A stretch of DNA of 64,000 nt, taken from Lolium rigidum. Lineage: Eukaryota; Streptophyta; Magnoliopsida; Poales; Poaceae. The stretch covers positions 266,420,736 through 266,484,735 of the forward strand of contig NC_061508.1 in the NCBI RefSeq assembly GCF_022539505.1, given 5' to 3'. Numbering within the stretch: the stretch's first letter is position 1; the number at the start of each line of letters is the position of its first letter. A program made the translations under genes and the position numbers. Below, piece by piece: positions 56,564 to 64,000 of this stretch. Below the pieces are notes generated by a model. The model saw only the letters and a list, made by a program, of their open reading frames with translations, had not been told where the DNA came from and ran no database searches.

Positions 56564-57390
56564 AAGCCTTGTCCCGAGAAAATATCTTATGTATGAAGAT
56601 CTAATGGTTTTGTTCACAGTGAAGTCGATGTATGAAGATCTTATGTGCGACCATACCCCCTTTCTGAGAAAATATCTATGGAAGGTTAAAATTCCGCTAA
56701 AAATTAAGATTTTCATGTGGTTCTTGAGTAATAAGGTGTTGTTAACCAAAGATAATCTAGCTAAACTTCATTGGAATGGGTGTACAAAATGTATCTTCTG
56801 TGGGGAAACAGGAGACCATTCAACACTTTTTTATTGAATGCCCTTTAGTTAAACTCTTATGGCGTACGGTGAACTTTACTTATGATCTTCCACCTCCCAC
56901 CAATATTACTAATATGTTTGGTAATTGGTTAAATGGAGTAGATAGACAATCTAAGGCATATATCCGGGTTGGGGTTTCTGCTTTATGTTGGTCTATTTGG
57001 AGGATCAGGAATGATATAATTTTTAATAAAAAAACATTCTTTTCATTTCTTGCAGGTTATCCATATGGTTTCCCATTGGGTCCAACTTTGGGCTCTACTC
57101 TCTCCGGTGGGGCAGCGGGATGCCATGGTTTCTGGATGCACACGGCTCCTGATGGTCGCTCAGGATATCTTGTGCCAGGCTGGTTGGCGACATACTAGAA
57201 GGCTATGTTGATATGTAGTCTTAGTATGTGTTTCTTTCGATGGTTGATTCTTGTATCAATCCTTGATGATGCGTGATTTGTAAACAATACTACTCGGAAC
57301 TTATTTTTTTAATAAAGGGTTGTGTGCATCGTCACGATGCAGATGCTGGGGCAGACCCCCATTTCGAAAAAAAAAGCCTTGTCCCGAGAA
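56564..57390 (+). mobile_element. 5'-truncated LINE with perfect 17-bp target duplication
   Basis: AAGCCTTGTCCCGAGAA occurs at 56564-56580 and again at 57374-57390. Between them is a 793-bp insert: zf-RVT-type coding sequence in the plus direction (Y-L-W-K-V-K-I-P-L-K-I-K-I-F-M-W-F, C-T-K-C-I-F-C-G-E-T-G-D), a frameshift near 56830, then F-I-E-C-P-L-V-K-L-L-W and S-I-W-R-I-R-N-D-I-I-F, a 3' UTR, and a short A tail (57367-57373). The length, poly(A) and duplication fit target-primed reverse transcription. Confidence 0.92.
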
Positions 57391-57990
57391 TTTCCATACT
57401 CGTCTCTGCCATGGCCTGCACTCTGTGTCATCAGTCATCACTATCTCCGGCTCGATTAGCAGGTGTTGTACGGTCTACAGTTTGACTGATACTTAGCAAA
57501 TAAGCAGTCGTCCAAGCTTTAGCAATTAGCATAACCGGTAGAACGAAGTAGTGGTGTACTGGAGTGCTCGCAAGTAAATCGACACGTCATGCATGTACGT
57601 AATTGCAGGCCTGAGATAAACGCTATGTAGCCAGGAAAGTTATTCCTGTAATACCATAGCAGTAGTGAACATGTAATTGTCTGTGGGAATCTCTTCGTTA
57701 TCAGTTTCTAATTCCATCGACCTATCAGGCTATCACGGTAGAATATAACCTCGCTTCCACTATACATATGACCGTTCTATTCTCCGGTCGTGATAGTACA
57801 CGTCCCTATCACTTGTGGCCTGTGGGCTTTTGGCTAGATCAAAGAATAGTTCGTGTCCAATATATTCGCCTAGAGCATTGATCCCTTCATGCCGAGGTTG
57901 AAATAATACATTAGTTTCCTAGTTTTTGTATATTCAAAATGGTTGAGCATGCATCTACAAAACGTGAGTTGATTGAGCTAAGCTAGGCTG
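57391..57990. other. Unassigned spacer
   Basis: Moderate-GC non-coding sequence with no gene or repeat that I can name. Confidence 0.4.
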
Positions 57991-58270
57991 CACTACCGGG
58001 AAACGAATTTTCGCCATGTTTTTTTTATTTGCTGAGTGTCTTCTTTTGAAACTCCACGGGCCTTTGTCGAGCCTCAAATAAAAGACATGCGGCAACCCAT
58101 CAATACTCGGTAAACAATGGCTTTGGCAATTTGAAAAAAACAATCGGCAAACCGCCCACGCTGCTACGCCACACTTAACGATGTGAAGTGGGTCTTTGCC
58201 GAGTGTCCCCTACCGGCAAGGCGGGAAAGATTTGCAGTTTATTCCTGACCTTTTTTGTCGAGTGGGGAAA
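57991..58270 (+). mobile_element. CACTA-type transposon end (fragment)
   Basis: CACTACCGGGAAACG at 57991 followed by subterminal words typical of grass CACTA elements (tgctgagtgtc, ctcggtaaac, ctttgccgagtgtcc). No opposite terminal repeat or transposase was found, so only one decayed end or a small derivative is present. Confidence 0.55.
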
Positions 58271-59454
58271 ACCTTCCCGCCCAAACCGACATCGTACCTT
58301 CGATTAAACAACACATTTGTGACCTAAAACGATTTTGTAAAAAATCAGAAACGAGCGAAAGTTGACGCTTAGTTAATGTTTTGCCAACACTGTAGTAAAT
58401 ACCATGAATTTTCACAAGCTAGCGCCATCAGCAGGTATGTGAACCGCAATATATTTTTTTGTCGAAAAAAAATGTGAACCACAATATAGAAATGGTTTTC
58501 TATTTTGTGCATAGGTTCCGCACAATTGCAGATTACGCTTCTTGTACTTAGTTCACAAAAAAACCATTTCACTACTGGAAAAATGAAAACTGGGTTTTTT
58601 CCGTGTCTAGCTAGGAGAGTAAAACTTATAAATTCAACATTGCTCGTCATTCCAAGGCCCACGTTCGTGCTTAATATGGTCTCGTTTCGGCAAACTATGG
58701 CATGTTTAAAGTTATGACCTAGCTCATTTCTGTGAAGGGATTTTCAAAGTAACTTCGGTACTTCAAGTTCGTAATTCTTTCTCGCAACTAGGTTACATAA
58801 AATGATGCTTCAGACAGGTTTTCCATTTTCTGATTTTTTTAGTGAGTGCTTAAGTTGGGACCCACATGAAGTGATGTTCGCAAAAGCAGACCCTATGGGG
58901 CACACCGGAGGGAATCGCGCGAAAGAGTGATCATACATCTCTGATAAAACAACACGTTGAAGAACAAGCAAAATTTGACGCTTAGTTTAAAGCTGGCTTC
59001 TTTTGTATCTGCTATGGAGATGAGGCAATCTGAATAGTACCTGCTGATGTGCGCTCAGCCTTATGGAAATAGTGAACATATCTTTAGTGGCAAAGCTACA
59101 CAGATATAGCTGGTTGGGCAAGCTATATAGTAGAGTTTTTTTTTTTTTTGGTACTGGGAGCCTTGCCGAGCTGCCGAAGAGAAAGAACGAGCGATCATGT
59201 CGTTGCATGGGTGCTACCCGGAGCTACCGTGCTAGTAGGAGCCTAGCTTGCCGAGGATTGCAATCGAGAAAGGCTCCAACTAGCAGAGTCTCATCAGTTC
59301 TTACACAGAAAATGCAAAAATTGAAGCCTTGCAAAGTCTGCTAGTTGTCAGTGGGCTGGACTTAGACAGTTTGTACACCGTTGCATATCGGTAGATTAAA
59401 TTTTGTGTGAAAACTCTGGATGGGCCTGGCCTAGTTAAGCCGGACAGGGTGTTT
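58271..59454. other. Unassigned spacer
   Basis: No gene. A possible second CACTA-like start, CACTACTGGAAAAATG, lies at about 58569 without supporting subterminal repeats. A phrase containing TTGACGCTTAGTT occurs twice (about 58363 and 58976). A poly-T run of about 16 lies at 59136-59151. Confidence 0.4.
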
Positions 59455-59825
59455 CTGCACCCAGGTGCATATGCACCCTTTATTTAAAATGCATATTAAA
59501 TATATTTACAAATGTTAAAAAAATACAAATAAAAATTCTTTGTGTATACCTTGACATGTTACGTGCTCATAAAGTTGTTTCAGCAAAAACAGATATGTTT
59601 TGTGCCCTGTGCAAAAAACACAAATTTATTGTGCTAAAATAGTCTATTTCTCGAATCATTGTTTGTCTTTTTTACACAGGATAAAAAAATTGTCAGTTTC
59701 ATGTGAAACTTTACGCGCACACATAGAACATATCTCTGTACATGGTAAATTTTTTCCCTAAATTTTTTTGGTTTTTGAAATATGTTTTATACATATAGGG
59801 TGCATATGCACCCGAGATCAGTTTT
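59455..59825. repeat. MITE/foldback element with palindromic ends
   Basis: The palindrome GGTGCATATGCACC occurs at 59464-59477 and 59799-59812, embedded in inverted ends (AGGTGCATATGCACCCTTTA versus the complement of TATAGGGTGCATATGCACCC). The core is AT-rich and non-coding. The class is not certain and the target duplication is not established. Confidence 0.65.
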
Positions 59826-59974
59826 GGTTTTCCGCTAATTAGCCCCGCCAGTGCGTGTCCTGACATGAAGAATTATCTTTTCTGCAAGGAAGACTCAAAG
59901 TTAAAAAAAACTTGTTTTATTTTTCTATGATCCATGTTTTTTTCATGATTTATCCACAAATACATATTTCAATA

Positions 59975-60077
59975 CTCCCTCCAATTCATAGTACTTGATG
60001 CTAATATAGATATATCTAAACATATTTTAGTCGTAGATATATCCATTTTAGCATTAATTAATATGGATCTGAGGGAG
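59975..60077. repeat. Stowaway MITE, Athos-like
   Basis: CTCCCTCCAATTCATAG...ATATGGATCTGAGGGAG with TA on each side (59973-59974 and 60078-60079). 103 bp. The right end resembles the Athos family wording as recalled. Confidence 0.85.
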
Positions 60078-60312
60078 TAAGTGTTACTAGACCATTCACA
60101 AATAATTATGTGGATATTTTTTTATTTCCTGCGCAGCTAAATATGTTCATTGCTGAAATTTTCACATCCTTCCCAGATTTAGGTAATCCTCTGTCTAACT
60201 TAATATTTTTGAATTTTCTATGCATTCTAAATACGATTAAAAAATTCTTTCTGCCGCTGTCAAGCAAAGCAAAGTCTAAGTTTTTGCTGCAAAGGTGGGT
60301 CTTCAACCTTTA
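60078..60312. other. Short spacer between two MITEs
   Basis: AT-rich with no feature recognised. Confidence 0.4.
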
Positions 60313-60651
60313 GGGCTTGTTTGATCCATAGGATAGGAAAAGTGCAGAAATGGGAAAAATGGAGGAATGCTATTGGAAAAAGAAACCTATAGGAATTGGT
60401 AACTAGTTGTTTGATGGTAGCATAAGAAATTTCTATAGAGCAGCAAGTATCAAATTATGCTTAAGATGCATAGGAAATTTCTATAGAGATTAAATGCATA
60501 TCATAGTTTCATAGACACATAGGAATTTTTCTAAGAGGTCTAATCTCTTGGTACAAATCCTATAGGATTGTACTATGAGAAAGCAATCCATAGGAATTTT
60601 GGAGGGTTCAATCCTTTAAATCAAACGAACTCTTTTGAATCAAACAAGCCC
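60313..60651. repeat. Tourist-like MITE
   Basis: 13-bp perfect inverted ends GGGCTTGTTTGAT / ATCAAACAAGCCC, 339 bp, with further internal inverted words (CATAGGA, AGGAATTT). Flanks TTA and TCA are close to, but not, a perfect three-base duplication. Confidence 0.8.
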
Positions 60652-60939
60652 TCAATTTGATACTTCCAGATCTTCAACTATCCTTCGATGTTACCTACCG
60701 TAGTAGAACTTCTAGACTACATTTTAAAATATTTTGTTGAGTTTCGTAATATTTTTTTATCATCTTTTGGTGATTTTTCATAGTATGACATATTTTATAC
60801 TAATGACTACACACAGAAAAAAGATTTAGTTTTTTTAGTCAAGTTTTCGAGAATATAATGCTATAAAAAATGTGAAGAATGGTTAAAATCCTAAGCCTGG
60901 GGTTGGGAGGCAACTAGCACAAAAATAATACAGAAACCC

Positions 60940-62421
60940 TAAGAGTGGTGGACATCCCAACTTCCATATTAACCACTCTCGGTTTAAGGACATCCTCACT
61001 TCTACATTAACCTTTCAGAACCTTCTGGGATGTTCCTAGATCCTTCCGAAACCTTCCAACAATAATCAAAACCATTTCGAACACTCTCGGTCATAATCTG
61101 GACATCTCCGGAATATTTCGAGACTCTCTGGAAAAATTTCGAAACCACTTCTCTCTTATCTTCATTCGCACTCACATTCTAAATATTGCTAAAGTGTGTG
61201 ACCCTATACGTGACATGTCTGGAACACCTTCCGCAACAATGATCAATGTTGAGCGCTTCATAACCACATCGATCCCCACACATAATACAAAGCTTTATCG
61301 TGTGGACCATTGATAGAATGGATGAGATTAAACGAAACTATAATACATCTTCGGGTGTTTACACTGTTTTAAGATTCGGGGCCGGTCTATGGAAGCATAA
61401 GCCATATAGATCTAGGTGAAAATACTAGGTCGTCCCCATTACCCGGCATGTACTTATTTACTCATCTTGCATCAATGTTCTTGTGATTACAACTTAATCA
61501 GGTGTCTGGCCAGACGATGAGGAATATCATGATACATGAGTGGGCGTCTAGAGTGTATCTCTCCAACGTCGGAGTGGAAATTCCCATAACGACATATTGT
61601 AAAGCTACGACATAATATCTTGTATGCACGAAGACCACCTTAACTGTTACTCAATCAAGAGGTAACATTTAATTGATCTCGTGACATCCATATCCTATCC
61701 TAGTCCACATAAGTCTGATGGTCTAACGATCTTAGTAATGGTGATACTTCTCATTGAGAAACTACCGATAACAATATTAAGAATGTGTTTCAAGGTATAC
61801 CTTTCGGAGTCTATCCAACATCATTGTTCCACTAACAATGCTGTTCTCTATATTACTGGAAACATCGTAACACTTTACTATTGCTCATAGTCAAGAAAAC
61901 AAGACTATCAATAATATACAAACTAGTCTTCGATGCGAGACTAGGGATATCTATTTGGTGTTCCTAATTCCACACATGTAATTATGTTTTTTTCTCCAAC
62001 ATCACAATAGAAACCAATATAATTGCAGCATAGAACTAAAACTTAATTATGAAGTAGAAAATATAAATAATACAACTTTGTTATTACCTCTAGAGTATAT
62101 CATTCAGATTCTACATATCCAACATCATTTGTTCCACTAAAAATGTTGTTCTCATATATTACTGGCAACAACGTAACACTTTACTATTTCCTATAGTCAA
62201 GAAAACAAGATTATCAATAATATACAAACTAGTCTTAGATGCAAGACTAGGGATGTATATATATTTGGTGTTTCTAATTCCACATATTTAATTAGATTTT
62301 TTCCTCCAAGATCACAACATCTGAAGCCAATATAATTGTAGCATAGAACTATAAGATTAATTATGAAATAGAAAATATAAATAATACAACTTTTTATTGC
62401 TTCTAGAGCATATTTACATCA
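60940..62421 (-). mobile_element. Degenerate Copia-type LTR (BARE/Angela-like), minus orientation
   Basis: The right end reads ttgcttctagagcatatttacatca, a decayed form of the reverse complement of the BARE/Angela LTR start (TGTTGGAAATATGCCCTAG). Inside are the usual phrases of that LTR group in reverse (ccttctgggatgttcc..., tccggaatatttcgag..., agtcaagaaaac...ctatcaata). Only the LTR is recognisable; the left end is unclear. It contains a 304-bp tandem duplication of its starting segment. Confidence 0.6.
61811..62421. repeat. Tandem duplication, period about 304 bp
   Basis: 61811-62110 and 62115-62421 align along their length (ATCCAACATCATTGTTCCACTAA..., CAAACTAGTCTT..GATGC.AGACTAGGGAT, AATATAAATAATACAACTTT, CTCTAGAG.ATAT). 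By eye they are about 85% identical, so the duplication is old. Confidence 0.9.
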
Positions 62422-63169
62422 GATAGAACAATATTTTTGCTCATAGTTAAGAGTTGGTTAGTGGTGCACATCAATACTTGAACTACTTCTTTACTTTATT
62501 AACTTCATAGATTTCAAACACAATATAAAAATATGAATTTACATATGAATAATTGGTACGATACAGCTCATTATAAAATGCAAGAATCAATTTTATCGAA
62601 ATGAAAGAGTAGAGTGCTCCAGGCTATCGAGGCTGCTATTCGATTCAACCCTTAGATGTGATCCCTCGGTGTTGAAAGTCGATGATGGAGCCCATTCTCG
62701 GCGTATCTTTGGCATTGCCTCACAATCGAATATTTTGGCCGATGGGCGGCTGCTCCAACCGACGATGCCATAGGAGGATTTCTCCTCTTCAGGTTGTCAT
62801 CATCTCTTCAATCTCCATGCTAGTGTGCCGATGCAGAGGCCTACCAGATCCAGGGCGGCGACCCTGCCAGCTTCACACCAAGTGGCAGTGTCCTCAACGA
62901 CGAAGCTGGTTCTTGCACTTGGTTCTTTATCGTGTGGATCAATGGCGGTGGACTGGATTGCATTTTGCAACTTTTGATTAGGGTATGTGGTGCACATGTT
63001 GAGGGCTTTGTTGTTTTATCCTATCTTTTGTGGGTCCTTATTGTAAAAGTATAACATATTTCCCAAAGATGACTTATAAGGTACTTGCCCTCAACGCTCT
63101 CTTTTGTTAATTTATCGACGACGGGAGGCCCTATACAAGGAATATGACTTTCTGCATTTGAAACTATAT
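62422..63169. other. Unassigned region with a GC-richer block
   Basis: AT-rich to 62620, then a higher-GC block (62640-62990) with a 99-codon frame (62682-62981) of Arg/Cys-rich composition that looks like non-coding transposon sequence rather than a gene. Nothing is recognised. Confidence 0.35.
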
Positions 63170-63700
63170 TTATTTTAGGAAAGCCATCATGGCGACTTTA
63201 TTAATTATCGAACATCGTTACAACTCATAAATAAAAATGGGCGGATCCTCAAGCCAAATAGTCGACTGAGGTACATCCACCATACTAGCAAGAACATGAG
63301 CTACTTTGTTAATTTCCCTAAGACTATGACAAAATATTACACGAGCAAAACCTCGAGCTGAAAGGAACACTCCTCTTACATCCCCATCGCTGGTCCAAAA
63401 TTGCCGTCGTCATGCATTGTCGTGATAACGTTCATGCAATCACTGTTTAACGATCAGCTTCATACATCCAACTTGGCCCGCTAACAAGATGCCATCGCGA
63501 AGAGCCCGTGCTTCAGCCATTGCTGCATCCGATATGGAGAATATTCCGCAGTTACTGCATGCAATGAACAGACCCTTCTCATCCCTAATCACAGCTCCCA
63601 TTGCTCCCGTAAAAAAAAACTATCCAAAAATGATGCCTCGACGTTTAATTTGGTATATCCTTCTTTTGGCTTCTCCCATCCTCTTCTACGAATCCCCGAG
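63170..63700 (-). pseudogene. LINE RNase H-like (RVT_3) remnant
   Basis: Minus-strand blocks in shifting frames: W-E-K-P-K-E-G-Y-T-K-L-N-V-E-A-S-F, A-M-G-A-V-I-R-D-E-K-G-L-F, A-M-A-E-A-R-A-L-R-D-G-I-L-L-A-S, then V-I-F-C-H-S-L-R-E-I-N-K-V-A-H-V-L-A. This is the order of the RNase H-like domain at the end of plant LINE ORFs (the first catalytic Asp after N-V appears as Glu). Stops and frameshifts show decay. It ends I-N-K-V-A-M-M-A-F-L near 63180. Confidence 0.75.
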
Positions 63701-63905
63701 TTCTTCGAAACTACTTTAACCTTCAGTGTATTCATTAATTCTATTTGGCCACCTTCAATCACCAAGGAATTAAGCATTGGTTGTCAAACTGCAAACAAAG
63801 CATAAGTATAATATTAATTAGCATATCTATGATAACTAATTAACAGCCAAAAAATCATAAAACAATCAATTAGTGGTCAGGTACCTTTTCTAGCAAGTGA
63901 ATGCT

Positions 63906-64000
63906 CACTAGTAGAGAAACCCCACTTTAGTACCGATTCCAAAGGGCTTTTAGTACCGGTTTTGGAACCGGTACTAAAGATCCGGTACTAAAAGCCTCCC
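63906..64000 (+). mobile_element. CACTA transposon terminus (continues beyond the window)
   Basis: CACTAGTAGAGAAACCCC at 63906 followed by subterminal repeats of TTTAGTACCGGTT / AACCGGTACTAAA in both orientations, the standard structure of Triticeae CACTA ends. Only the first 95 bp are in the window. Confidence 0.85.

Noticed and set aside
58569..58600. Second CACTA-like start (CACTACTGGAAAA)
   Set aside because: No subterminal repeats and no partner end; a five-base match plus context is too weak.
62682..62981. 99-codon Arg/Cys-rich frame
   Set aside because: No motif, no homologue recalled, and an equally long frame on the other strand; likely non-coding.

Overview
This is nuclear DNA of a grass, very probably from the Triticeae or a close Pooideae relative. 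The reasons are: single-copy plant genes with GC-rich first exons and grass-type protein sequence; an FT-family gene closest in wording to the grass FTL9 group; Stowaway and Tourist-type MITEs; CACTA transposon ends; LINE tails; and deep nesting of LTR retrotransposons. There are no bacterial operons, CRISPR arrays or tRNA genes. One 100-N assembly gap lies at 17503-17602.

Layout. 1-8.2 kb is a small gene island: a LINE tail, then the signal recognition particle receptor alpha-subunit gene (1109-2920, minus), then a two-exon RABA/Rab11-type small GTPase gene (4426-7805, minus). 8.25-12.8 kb holds a probable Sirevirus-like solo LTR, a related partial LTR in opposite orientation, and the 5' LTR of a Gypsy-like element. 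The latter's broken gag (12840-15616) has no pol behind it and is followed by an antisense ORF (16700-17227). 17.6-27.7 kb is one almost complete, young, non-autonomous LTR element (LTRs about 1.3 kb and about 98% identical). It carries a Copia-type gag extended by a tandem 41-residue coiled-coil repeat, and a second, apparently spliced gene of about 503 codons that is split by a 384-bp solo LTR. It has no protease, integrase or reverse transcriptase. 27.7-30.9 kb is a broken minus-strand gene resembling plant 'putative gypsy-type transposon' proteins.

30.9-49.2 kb is dominated by two members of one unusual retrotransposon group with very long LTRs (4.4 kb and 5.16 kb) and a tiny gag-only interior. 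The forward copy (36619-49210) is complete and young (LTRs differ by roughly 0.8%), and it sits inside an acidic ORF whose halves are at 36311-36618 and 49211-49339. 49.3-52.4 kb is low-content sequence with a LINE remnant. 52447-54611 (minus) is an intact-looking four-exon FT-like (PEBP) gene with the canonical 62-bp and 41-bp middle exons. 54.6-64 kb contains a LINE insertion with a perfect 17-bp target duplication, several MITEs, a degenerate Copia-type LTR with an internal 304-bp tandem duplication, a LINE RNase H remnant, and the first 95 bp of a CACTA element.

The three host genes (SRP receptor, Rab GTPase, FT-like) are functionally unrelated. Everything else is mobile DNA. The most novel-looking content is the pair of pol-less but gene-carrying LTR element types at 17.6-27.7 kb and 36.6-49.2 kb. 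All domain assignments are from reading the sequence; no database search was run.
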